A DNA stretch of 64,000 bases, taken from contig NZ_CP042593.1 in the NCBI RefSeq assembly GCF_007995155.1, forward strand, positions 4,568,001 through 4,632,000, in the 5' to 3' direction. Both the position numbers and the translations under genes were made by a program. The notes under the pieces were generated by a model, which was not told the origin of the DNA, did not search any database, and saw only the letters and a list, made by a program, of their open reading frames with translations. Below are positions 18,869-26,386 of this stretch, piece by piece (the first letter of the stretch is position 1; each line of letters begins with the position of its first letter). The DNA is from Cytobacillus dafuensis. Its GTDB lineage: Bacteria; Bacillota; Bacilli; Bacillales; Cytobacillaceae.

Positions 18869-19261
18869 CTGTCCATTTCCTCCAGTAAAAAAGTCCTATC
18901 ACTCTATTATCATCGGAAGAAAATAATGTTCATTAATAGCTTGAAATAACTTTTTTTCACTACGATCGTATTAAAAAATCACCTTTTTTACAAATTAAAA
19001 CCATACTAGTATTAACCTTCCAAATAAGGGATTTTTGTGATTTAAAATGAAATCGATTACAAGAATCGGAGTGTGTTTTTCTTTTTACAACTAGTGGGAA
19101 AATGCATTCTGAATAACAAATGAGAGATAAAATGCTAGGTACCACATAAGAGAATTGGTGATGCAAAGCATGGAGCGAAGTGAAAGAAACTTAAAGGCTG
19201 CTTCAAGTAGTAATTGTTATTCTACAATAAAAAAATATTGGGAATCATAGATACCTCTCTT

Positions 19262-19354
19262 GGTTATCGTTGATCACGAAAATCTAGCTTTTTATGCATA
19301 AAAGGGCTATTTTGGGGCTTCGATTTTTCCTGAAATATGGTCTATTTCTCTTCG
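19262..19354. repeat. Left flank of the 102-bp array with boxes repeated on the right
   Basis: Contains a GGTTATCG...CGAAAA box (19262-19290) and a TCCTGAA-TGGTCT-TTTCTCTTCG box (19328-19354). Both recur on the far side of the array at 20123-20150 and 20091-20117 in the same orientation. No gene is visible between 18869 and this point. Confidence 0.7.
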
Positions 19355-19391
19355 GTTATGACCACATAGCTTTGATTTTTCGTGGAAAATT

Positions 19392-20085
19392 GGAAACAAA
19401 GCTTTGTTAGTTTCCAAATTTAAAGATACTCGCGAAAAAGGTAGAAACATAAGACGACTAGTTTCCCATTTTTTGAAAAAATCGCGGAAAAGTGGAAACA
19501 AAGCTTCCGTAGTTTCAAAATTTAAAGATATTCGCAAAAAAGGTGGAAACAAATGACGACTAGTTTCCCATTTTTTGAAAAAATCGTGGAAATGTGGAAA
19601 CAAAGCTCCTTAGTTTCCAAATTTAAAGATACTCGCGAAAAAAGTGGAAACAAAAGACGACTAGTTTCCCATTTTTTAAAAAATCGTGGAAATGTGGAAA
19701 CAAAGCTTCGGTAGTCTCCAAATTTAAAGATACTCGCGAAAAAGGTGGAAACAAAAGACGACTAGTTTCCCATTTTTTGAAAAAATCGTGGAAAAGGGGA
19801 AACAAAGCTTCGTTAGTTTCCAAATTTAAAGATATTCGCGAAAAAGGTGGAAACAAAAGACGACTAGTTTCCCATTTTTAAAAAAAATCGTGGAAAAGCG
19901 GAAACAAAGCTTCGTTAGTTTCCAAATTTAAAGATATTCGCGAAAAAGGTGGAAACAAAAGACGACTAGTTTCCCATTTTTTAAAATAATCGTGGAAATG
20001 TGGAAACAAAGCTTCGGTAGTTTCCAAATTTAAAGATACTCGCGTAAAAAGTGGAAACAAAAGACGACTAGTTTCCCAGTTTCAA
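19392..20085. repeat. Tandem array of about 102-bp dimeric repeats (array 1)
   Basis: About seven units begin with GGAAACAAAGC near 19392, 19494, 19596, 19697, 19798, 19900 and 20000. Each unit is two 51-bp halves, each opening with GGAAAC-N12-GTTTCC, so every half can fold into a hairpin. Open frames of 60-98 codons run through it on the minus strand because 102 is a multiple of three, but they lack ribosome binding sites and are broken by indels. The same family forms the array at 38835-39766. Confidence 0.93.
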
Positions 20086-20090
20086 AAAAA

Positions 20091-20150
20091 TCCTGAAGTG
20101 TGGTCTGTTTCTCTTCGTTTTAGGTTATCGGTTAACTCGAAAAACTTACT
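20091..20150. repeat. Right flank boxes of array 1
   Basis: Direct-orientation copies of the two boxes found to the left of the array. The order is reversed relative to the left side (GGTTATCG then TCCTGAA on the left, TCCTGAA then GGTTATCG here). The rest up to 20280 shows no gene. Confidence 0.65.
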
Positions 20151-20281
20151 TTTCGGGCATCATACTTCGGTTACGTTTTCCTTTGAAAACGATCATTTGG
20201 GGAACCATTGTTATTCAATGTAATACCCATCCCCTGTAATATGGACACAAATAGCTAATCGCCAGGCAATGCAGTTGACAG

Positions 20282-20320
20282 AAAAATCTCCTCTAGTCTT
20301 GATGACTAAAGGAGATTTTC
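20282..20320 (-). terminator. Terminator of the S41 protease gene
   Basis: A 16-bp stem (20283-20298 with 20304-20319) with a 5-nt loop and one mismatch; the A-run on the left supplies the U-tract of the minus-strand RNA. Confidence 0.92.
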
Positions 20321-20353
20321 ACGTAAATTTTATGATGTGGCTAGGTATTATGC

Positions 20354-21736
20354 TTATTGAACTGTTACTTCAAGGTAAATGCCCTTTTGCATACGGTTAG
20401 CGTTTTTGCTCGTCCATTTTGGATGGATAATGAGCATGTATTTTCCTTTTGATTGAAGATTTGCTTTTGGTTTGATCGTCATTTTGGAATGGTCTTCTGC
20501 CTTCACCTCAACAGGCACTTCATTCCCGCCTAATTGGATGAGCTGAACATCCTGTGGGCTTAGCTTTGACCAATCCATTTCCATGTTCATTTCAACGTTG
20601 AATGTTTTTGTAACAGGAACACCATTAAGAGCAGGAAGCTTCTGATAAGTAGCGTGTTTTGCTATTAATTGGTCTCTGTGGGACGTAATGATTTCTTCAC
20701 CTACAGCTGTATCAATATTCGGAGTGACACCTGTTTCATGGACTGGCACTCCCTTTGGTGAATAGAAACGGGCTGTTGTTAATTTTAACATGCTGTTGTC
20801 GCTTAATGGGAATAATGACTGCATGGAGCCTTTCCCGAAGGAGGTTTGCCCATATAGTGTCGCGCCTTTTTGTTCTTTTACCGATACTGCGATCATTTCT
20901 GAAGCACTTGCACTGTATTCATTGATCAGTATATGTGTCGGGCTTGTAAATTTCACTTTTTGTGGAATAGCTGCATAAATTTCTGGCTGCTTTGTTTTAT
21001 CTCGAATCTGAAAAGCTTTATTCACGTTTGGAAAAAGTCCGGCTACTTCTTGAGCAGTGGATACATAGCCTCCTCCATTGTTTCTAAGATCGAAAATCCA
21101 GCCTTTGGCTCCGTTTAATTTTCCAATTGCGTTTGTGATTTCCTTCGTAGCATCTTTGGAAAAGCTATTCAGGCGAATATATCCGATTTCTCCACCGAGC
21201 ATTTGATATTCGACATTTGGAAGCTTGATTAATTCTCTCGTCAGTTTTTTTGTTACGGTTTCATTCGTATCGACTGATATATAGTGTAGTGTGACCGATG
21301 TATTAGCCTTGCCGCTTATGAGTGAGACGGCTTTTTGCACAGGTTGTCCAATTAGGCTTACACCATTGACGCTGACAATAATATCTCCTGCCTTCATGCC
21401 ACCTCGATCTGCTGGACCCCCTTTGATCACTGACATGATTTTGATTCCCTTTTCATCCTCATCAAGAACGATTCCAACTCCAACTAGTTGCTGCTCGATT
21501 CCATTTGAGAACTGGGCGAATTCCTCAGCGGTCATATAGACAGAATAAGGGTCCAAATGCTTCGTGATTTCCTTTGCAGTTGGCTTCGCTAATACGGAAG
21601 CAGGCACATCCTCTATGTAATATTCCTTAATTAAATCTCGTATTTCATTAATCGGCTCAGCTGCCGAAACAGCCGTCACATTCGACAAAAGTAATAAAAC
21701 TAGTAAAAAACTAAAATACTTTTTCAAGTTATGCAT
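20354..21736 (-). CDS. S41 carboxyl-terminal processing protease with C-terminal Ig-like tail
   Basis: A 460-residue exported peptidase. Signal peptide about residues 1-25; a PDZ domain around 80-160 (GVGIVLDEDEKGIKIMSVI, GMKAGDIIVSVNGVSL); and an S41 catalytic core with the nucleophile Ser in NEYSASASEM (about residue 277) and the general-base Lys in TSFGKGSMQ (about residue 300), as in CtpA/CtpB. A further 85 residues (from about 375, ending GKYMLIIHPKWTSKNANRM) look like a Big_5/SbsA-type module, not typical for CtpA/CtpB. It probably trims C-termini of exported proteins. Monocistronic, downstream of the Nudix gene by about 100 bp. Confidence 0.92.
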   Translation of the reverse strand: MHNLKKYFSFLLVLLLLSNVTAVSAAEPINEIRDLIKEYYIEDVPASVLAKPTAKEITKHLDPYSVYMTAEEFAQFSNGIEQQLVGVGIVLDEDEKGIKIMSVIKGGPADRGGMKAGDIIVSVNGVSLIGQPVQKAVSLISGKANTSVTLHYISVDTNETVTKKLTRELIKLPNVEYQMLGGEIGYIRLNSFSKDATKEITNAIGKLNGAKGWIFDLRNNGGGYVSTAQEVAGLFPNVNKAFQIRDKTKQPEIYAAIPQKVKFTSPTHILINEYSASASEMIAVSVKEQKGATLYGQTSFGKGSMQSLFPLSDNSMLKLTTARFYSPKGVPVHETGVTPNIDTAVGEEIITSHRDQLIAKHATYQKLPALNGVPVTKTFNVEMNMEMDWSKLSPQDVQLIQLGGNEVPVEVKAEDHSKMTIKPKANLQSKGKYMLIIHPKWTSKNANRMQKGIYLEVTVQ

Positions 21737-21844
21737 AGATGGCCTCCTACAGTGTCAAGCACCACTACGGATTGCGTTGTGGTAGAAAATGACATGTTAT
21801 TTATTTCTATTTTAGTATATATATTGATGAGGTGATAGTTCTTT

Positions 21845-22591
21845 TTAAACATATTTTTCGAGAACTGGGGCCAAGTAATCTACCATTGGTGATGTCTCAT
21901 TTTTAATATAGGCTTCTATGGCTGCTTTTTCTAGTGGGATGAATAGAAGCTCATCGAATTCTGGCTCCTGTCCGTTGTCTATTAATTGCTGGTTATGCTT
22001 TAAGAATTGAGCGTGCAGTGCTTCAACGGTGCAATGGACGGATAGCTCATACATAACTGCCCAAAAACCATGTGTTCCTTTATGCTTAATGAACTTAGGA
22101 AGGAAAGAGCGTGTGGATGAGGAATGAATATTCAACCCCATCTCTTCCTTTATCTCTTTACAGATATTTTTTTCTAAATCAAAAATGGATCCTACTAGAT
22201 CTGATTCATCTAGCCCACCTCCTGTGAATTGCAGGCGTCCAGGTGTGGAGGTTGATTTATTCATTCGTCCAATGGCTATATGGTGATCGCTTGTGATGAC
22301 AGATGCACATGTATAGATGACTTTACAAGGAGAAGCGCAATCTTCATGGTGGAGGGTGTATAGATAGTGTTTGTAGTCAGTCTTTGCGACAGTTACTTCA
22401 AGCTCGTCAGGTGCTTTGTTTACTTTCGTTATTGTAAAAACTTCTCCGTTTCGTAGAGAGGGGTTCTTTCCTATTTGTTGTTCCCAATAATAATGATGTT
22501 GTTGTCGAATTTCAGATGGTAGATTAATAGGGCGGTTGTCCAGCTTAACCTTTACATTTGCCGGGGCTGTTTCTATTATAATTCGTTTCAT
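21845..22591 (-). CDS. Nudix hydrolase family protein
   Basis: A 248-residue cytosolic protein. The central part holds a Nudix box in the form GGGLDESD...KEIKEEMGL (about residues 125-155); the REUXEEXGU core appears as KEIKEEMGL, and the loop before it is longer than standard. The first 100 residues resemble a separate small domain found in front of Nudix modules. Nudix enzymes cleave nucleoside diphosphate-linked substrates; the specific substrate cannot be assigned. ATG start with GGAGG upstream. No terminator is seen between it and the S41 protease gene, so cotranscription is possible. Confidence 0.85.
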   Translation of the reverse strand: MKRIIIETAPANVKVKLDNRPINLPSEIRQQHHYYWEQQIGKNPSLRNGEVFTITKVNKAPDELEVTVAKTDYKHYLYTLHHEDCASPCKVIYTCASVITSDHHIAIGRMNKSTSTPGRLQFTGGGLDESDLVGSIFDLEKNICKEIKEEMGLNIHSSSTRSFLPKFIKHKGTHGFWAVMYELSVHCTVEALHAQFLKHNQQLIDNGQEPEFDELLFIPLEKAAIEAYIKNETSPMVDYLAPVLEKYV

Positions 22592-22785
22592 CGGTTTCCT
22601 CCTTTTTCTTTTTCAGTTATAGAAAGATTGATAGATTGGTAGGCCAAAATCAATCGTTTATCAGCCAATTCCAAAATGGATACCTATTCTACCATTAAAA
22701 ATATACCTAAAAAAGTAAATAGTCGTAAATTAAAGTGAAATTTTTCCCCAAAATATTACTAAAGTAATATTGCTCTATCAGTTTT

Positions 22786-22861
22786 GGCGAAAACAGGAGA
22801 AAAGATAGGGTTTCCCTCAAAATTTCCCGATTTTCGGCGAAAACAGGGAAATTAACATTAT
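22786..22861. repeat. Two-copy 50-bp repeat
   Basis: GGCGAAAACAGG occurs at 22786 and again at 22836, with T-rich sequence ahead of both. It lies in a 410-bp gap that otherwise shows no gene. Confidence 0.55.
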
Positions 22862-22943
22862 GCTTTAATAGAATTAAGCAGTTCTAGTTTCAACCCAAGC
22901 TATTTTACTTTTTTAAGTACAATAGCCTTTCAAATCTCTATTT

Positions 22944-22977
22944 GTCATCTCAATTATGAGGTGGCCTTTTTTTGTTT
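22944..22977 (+). terminator. Plus-strand terminator without an obvious upstream gene
   Basis: GTCATCTC/GAGGTGGC stem (two G-U pairs) followed by CTTTTTTTG. On the minus strand there is no U-tract, so it does not serve the sigma-factor gene at 23002. A small RNA starting upstream is one explanation. Confidence 0.6.
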
Positions 22978-23001
22978 AGAAAGAATCTGTCTGGCTGCTT
23001 C

Positions 23002-23490
23002 TTAATCCCTTATCTCTAAGCTTCCCTTCAGCTTCTCCTTTGCACCCTTCCTCCATGCTTTGACGGCCGATACGGATACACCTTCCTTAAGGGCGATTTC
23101 CTTTACTGTTAATTGATAAATACAAGTGTACAAAACCCATTTCTTCTGATTATCCGTTAACCCCTCGCAATAGGATAGAAGAAATTTCACTTCGAAGGGC
23201 TGTTCAAGAGAGTTGTCCTCGATTCCCTCCCAATACTCCTCCTTAGCGTATACACTTCTTTCATCGTGTTTATTTTGCCTCGTCATCTCGGACAAAAATC
23301 TGCCCTTAATATAGGCGTAGGCAAAGCTAGTAAACTCTCCTTTTTCTGGATCGAATCGTTCATTAGCCTCCCATAGAGCAATCCTCCCAATTTGGAAAAA
23401 TTCATCCTTGTTCTTGTAAATATGCAGCCTGTTCATGATTTTATGAATCATTGGTCCGTATTGTTTTACTAATTGCTCAAAGCCCTCCAT
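23002..23490 (-). CDS. Small sigma-70 family sigma factor
   Basis: A 162-residue protein with a region 2 module (about residues 8-75, including DEFFQIGRIALWEANERFDP and FTSFAYAYIKG) and a C-terminal region 4 helix-turn-helix (about 110-155, LTVKEIALKEGVSVSAVKAW). It lacks regions 1.1 and 3, so it is a compact alternative sigma factor. ATG start behind GAAAGGA. It is divergent from comK across 336 bp. No anti-sigma gene is adjacent. Its size and position recall competence-linked sigma factors, but a link to competence is inference. Its own promoter was not identified. Confidence 0.85.
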   Translation of the reverse strand: MEGFEQLVKQYGPMIHKIMNRLHIYKNKDEFFQIGRIALWEANERFDPEKGEFTSFAYAYIKGRFLSEMTRQNKHDERSVYAKEEYWEGIEDNSLEQPFEVKFLLSYCEGLTDNQKKWVLYTCIYQLTVKEIALKEGVSVSAVKAWRKGAKEKLKGSLEIRD

Positions 23491-23614
23491 TTTAAAAAAA
23501 TCCTTTCGTAGAGCGCGCTTGCTATTGTATTCCCGGGTGCCTTAAACATAACCGAGACGGAGGAATCCAGGCTAACAGTCGAATACGTGAATATTCGCCT
23601 TTTCATGGTCGATT

Positions 23615-23705
23615 TTCGCAAAATTTGCCTCAAATCTCTCTGTACAGATCAAAAAAAAGGGAAATTCGCAAAAAAACGTGCAATTTAAATCAAAATTTAA
23701 ATTTT
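23615..23705. promoter_or_regulatory. comK upstream region with AT-rich palindrome
   Basis: AAAATTTAAATTTT at 23692-23705 is a perfect palindrome close to, but one base longer than, the AAAA-N5-TTTT AT-box of ComK. TTCGCA recurs at 23615 and 23665, 50 bp apart. An extended -10 (TGGTATGAT) lies near 23749. The region could carry comK autoregulation, but the evidence is weak. Confidence 0.4.
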
Positions 23706-23826
23706 CCAATTGTTCACATAATTGTAATATATTTCTTTAAATATTTCTGGTATGATGGATTTAGATCAAATTAACTACATCTTTTGTCCTACTTCATATT
23801 AAATTTTAAAAATGAGGTGTAGGGAA

Positions 23827-24390
23827 ATGTATTTATTAAAGCATTATCTTGTCAATCAGGAGACATCATTGATTAAGGGTGAGTACAATCAGTACGGGAA
23901 GCTTTGTTCGAGGATATTGGAAGGGAGAAAGACATTTCTAGTCGAGTGTTCGCCAATCAAATTGCTTGATGAAACATTAAAATTCAATGGCTTCGATTAC
24001 AAGGGTGCTACGATTGGCGCGAAATCAATTCTTCGAAAAAACAGTATGTGCCCGATTGTTCTGAACCAAGCATTAGGCATTTGTATGTTCCCAATTAATT
24101 CTCCTGATAAGCACGACAACATTTGGTTTAACCCCGATCATATTGTACAAACCTTCCCCTATGGCAGTAAGACAGATGTAGAATTAAGTAATGGCGTTAT
24201 CATTCGAGTCAACTTAACATTAACCACTTTTAACAATAAACTTCAGGTTGCCCATCAATACAGAAAAATCACCCACAATAGAGGCAGACTCACCATGACC
24301 ATGATTCTGGAAGCAAAAAAAGAGCCAGTCGTCATTAAAAAAGAAAAGGGCCATTATAATTTTGACAAAATGAAGAGGGATGATGATTAG
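23827..24390 (+). CDS. comK: Competence transcription factor ComK
   Basis: A 187-residue protein recognisable as ComK by its order of motifs: YLVNQETSLI at the start, KLLDETLKFNGFDYKGA near residue 50, CPIVLNQALGICMFPINSPD in the middle, then WFNPDHIVQTFPYG and ELSNGVIIRVNLTLTTFNNK. B. subtilis ComK is 192 residues. Start chosen at the ATG at 23827, with GAGGTG 7 nt upstream. ComK binds paired AT-boxes in the minor groove and turns on DNA uptake and recombination genes, including ssbB, whose homolog here (36349-36708) has such a box. It is followed by the hom promoter without a clear terminator. Confidence 0.92.
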   Translation: MYLLKHYLVNQETSLIKGEYNQYGKLCSRILEGRKTFLVECSPIKLLDETLKFNGFDYKGATIGAKSILRKNSMCPIVLNQALGICMFPINSPDKHDNIWFNPDHIVQTFPYGSKTDVELSNGVIIRVNLTLTTFNNKLQVAHQYRKITHNRGRLTMTMILEAKKEPVVIKKEKGHYNFDKMKRDDD

Positions 24391-24411
24391 TTATCCATTT
24401 CAACTTTTGTA

Positions 24412-24440
24412 TTGACGAGACCCTATGAAAAAGATATGAT
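24412..24440 (+). promoter_or_regulatory. Sigma-A promoter of the SAM-riboswitch/hom transcript
   Basis: TTGACG (24412-24417), 17-bp spacer, TATGAT (24435-24440). It sits about 25 bp before the aptamer. Confidence 0.88.
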
Positions 24441-24465
24441 AATAAATAATTTCATAATTGCAAAT

Positions 24466-24575
24466 CTTCTTATCAAGAGAGGTGGAGGGACTGACCCTGT
24501 GAAGCCTCGGCAACCAGCATCCATATGCCACGGTGCCAATTTCAGAGGAATGATCACAATTCCGAAGATGAGAAG
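24466..24575 (+). promoter_or_regulatory. SAM-I (S-box) riboswitch aptamer
   Basis: Carries the conserved S-box phrases: CTTATCAAGAGAGG, GGAGGGACTGACCCTGTGAA, GCCTCGGCAACC and a closing GAAGATGAGAAGG. P1 is formed by CTTCTTATC (24466-24474) with GATGAGAAG (24567-24575). When SAM binds, this class favours the downstream terminator, so the gene is off when methionine and SAM are plentiful. Confidence 0.97.
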
Positions 24576-24606
24576 GTGGAACGGATACTGTAATGTTATT
24601 CATCCT

Positions 24607-24646
24607 CCCCTTCTGTCTTTCTATGCAGAGGGGGTTTTTTGTTTTT
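24607..24646 (+). terminator. Riboswitch-controlled terminator
   Basis: CCCCTTCTG (24607-24615) pairs with CAGAGGGGG (24626-24634, one G-U), followed by T6. It is the expression platform of the SAM-I riboswitch, 40 bp before the hom start. Confidence 0.93.
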
Positions 24647-24685
24647 CCATTTTTATTTTTCAAACAAAAACAGGAGGAATGAGTT

Positions 24686-25891
24686 ATGTCAGCTATTCAT
24701 ATTGCCTTATTAGGATACGGTACTGTTGGGAAGGGTGTGTATCAGACCGTTCAATCCCATCAGAAAAAGCTTCAAGCTATTTTTGGAAAAGAAGTGAAGA
24801 TTTCTGCGATTCTCGTAAAAAATTTAGAAAAGCACCACTCGCCAGATGATGATGTTATTTTAACAGATGATTTTGATAAGATTTTTTCATTGGAAAAGCT
24901 TGATATCGTCATTGATGCGATTGTTGGAAAAGAGCCGTGCTTTTCCTATTTACAGAGGGCCATTAAGCGGGGCTGTCATGTGATCACGGCGAATAAAGAA
25001 ATGTTTGCCCATTATGGAAGTCAATTAAAACGGTTAGCTAACGAGCATGGCGTTACACTCAGCTTTGAGGCAACTGTCGCCGGTGGGATTCCTGTCATCC
25101 AAACGCTAAAACAATTACTTAATGTCAACAATATCAAAAAAGTACAAGGCATTCTTAACGGAACTTCTAATTTTATTTTGACAAAGATGAGGGAAGAAAA
25201 CGTACCATTTTCGTCAGCCTTAAAGCTCGCTCAGGAAAAAGGCTATGCAGAAGCTGATCCGACCAATGACGTCGAGGGATATGACGCCTTTTACAAAGCC
25301 GTGATCTTAAGTGAGCTTGCATTTGGGGAATCGCCGAACTGGGGTGAGTCGATTAGAGAAGGTATTCGGGGAATTACGCCTGAACAGATTGAAATCTTTT
25401 CATCATTAGGATTCCGATTTAAGCATGTAGCTTCGATAGAACGAACTGCTGATGGTGTTCAATGCGCCGTTAAGCCAGTGCTTGTGAATGAACAGCATCC
25501 ATTTTACCATGTAGAAGGAGTTCAAAATGCCGTGTCCATTGATGGCGATATTGTTGGAAATATCAGCTTACAAGGACCGGGTGCAGGAATGTTTCCGACC
25601 GCAAGTGCCATTCTAGAGGACTTAGTTCATATTAATCGAAAAAGCGTATCTCCTATATTTACCGAACAGAAGCCAGATGGAGATGAGGCATCCACTGTGT
25701 CCTTTTGGGCAATCGGCGGGGATGTGAATGCCTCCATCTTACCCACACCTATTCAAGTAATCGAAAGAATTCATCCAAATGTTTTATTAGTTAAAGCACC
25801 TGAAGAAACAGTGTACGCGATTCATTTGCCGAATGTTCATGTCTATCAAATTCTTGGGGATGTGGTGTATAAGGGCTTGGTTGTTAGTTAG
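24686..25891 (+). CDS. hom: Homoserine dehydrogenase under SAM-riboswitch control
   Basis: A 401-residue NAD(P)-dependent enzyme that reduces aspartate semialdehyde to homoserine, the branch-point precursor of methionine and threonine. The N-terminal Rossmann motif is LLGYGTVGKGVY (residues 7-18); catalytic-domain signatures include TANKEMFAHYG, EATVAGGIPVI, GILNGTSNFILTKM and EKGYAEADPTNDVEGYDA with its active-site acidic residues. ATG start behind GGAGG. B. subtilis Hom is about 433 residues with a C-terminal ACT domain; here the last 70 residues do not form a clear ACT domain. SAM-I control plus this tail suggests a methionine-dedicated isozyme, with a threonine-branch copy expected elsewhere. 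Confidence 0.93.
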   Translation: MSAIHIALLGYGTVGKGVYQTVQSHQKKLQAIFGKEVKISAILVKNLEKHHSPDDDVILTDDFDKIFSLEKLDIVIDAIVGKEPCFSYLQRAIKRGCHVITANKEMFAHYGSQLKRLANEHGVTLSFEATVAGGIPVIQTLKQLLNVNNIKKVQGILNGTSNFILTKMREENVPFSSALKLAQEKGYAEADPTNDVEGYDAFYKAVILSELAFGESPNWGESIREGIRGITPEQIEIFSSLGFRFKHVASIERTADGVQCAVKPVLVNEQHPFYHVEGVQNAVSIDGDIVGNISLQGPGAGMFPTASAILEDLVHINRKSVSPIFTEQKPDGDEASTVSFWAIGGDVNASILPTPIQVIERIHPNVLLVKAPEETVYAIHLPNVHVYQILGDVVYKGLVVS

Positions 25892-25989
25892 GTTTTTTTT
25901 GAAAACTTGATTTTGATTTTTTCTCTTTTTACAGGGCTATAGAGACGGATTTATGTGGGTTCTCCTTATTCTTGGCTTCATTATGAGCG

Positions 25990-26250
25990 AATGTGGACAC
26001 GGGGGCAGGATTTCCTCCTTTCCTTGGCTTCTTTCGAGGTCAATGTGGACACAGGGGCAGAATTTCCTTCTTCCTTGGCTTCTTTCGGGCTCAATGTGGA
26101 CACGGAGGTGGGATTTTCTTCTTTCCTTGGCTTCTTTCGGGCTCAATGTGGACACGGGGGCAGAATTTCCTTCTTTCCTTGGCTTCTTTCGGGCTCAATG
26201 TGGACACGGAGGTGGGATTTTCCCCTCTCCTTGGCTTCATTACAAAGAGA
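25990..26250. repeat. Tandem array with 51-52-bp period
   Basis: AATGTGGACAC recurs at 25990, 26042, 26093, 26145 and 26197. Units combine GTGGACACGG-type, GGGCAG/AGGTGG-type and CTTTCCTTGGCTTC segments. Overlapping open frames on both strands arise from the repetition and lack ribosome binding sites. The flanks 25892-25989 and 26251-26329 hold no gene. Confidence 0.92.
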
Positions 26251-26329
26251 GCTATCCCCTAATTTGAATTATAAACCGATTTATGCGACGGCCCATGTCG
26301 AACAAAAATAACAAGGTGCGACATAGCAT

Positions 26330-26360
26330 AAAAGGCCAACACTCATCGTGATGGCCTTTT
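26330..26360. terminator. Terminator between hom side and cysteine desulfidase gene
   Basis: AAAAGGCCA / TGGCCTTTT, 9-bp perfect stem, 13-nt loop. The U-tracts are short but present on both strands. Confidence 0.8.
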
Positions 26361-26386
26361 CCATTGCTCTATATTCTCTTAAGAAA

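Noticed and set aside
19392..20085. CRISPR array
   Set aside because: Repeats are 51/102 bp with no unique spacers between identical short repeats, and no cas genes are present.
24412..24849. Plus-strand frame of 145 codons through the region upstream of hom
   Set aside because: It overlaps the SAM-I riboswitch and terminator and the start of hom in another frame.
25953..26311. Several overlapping frames in the 51-52-bp array after hom
   Set aside because: All arise from the tandem repeat in three frames and both strands, with no initiation signals.
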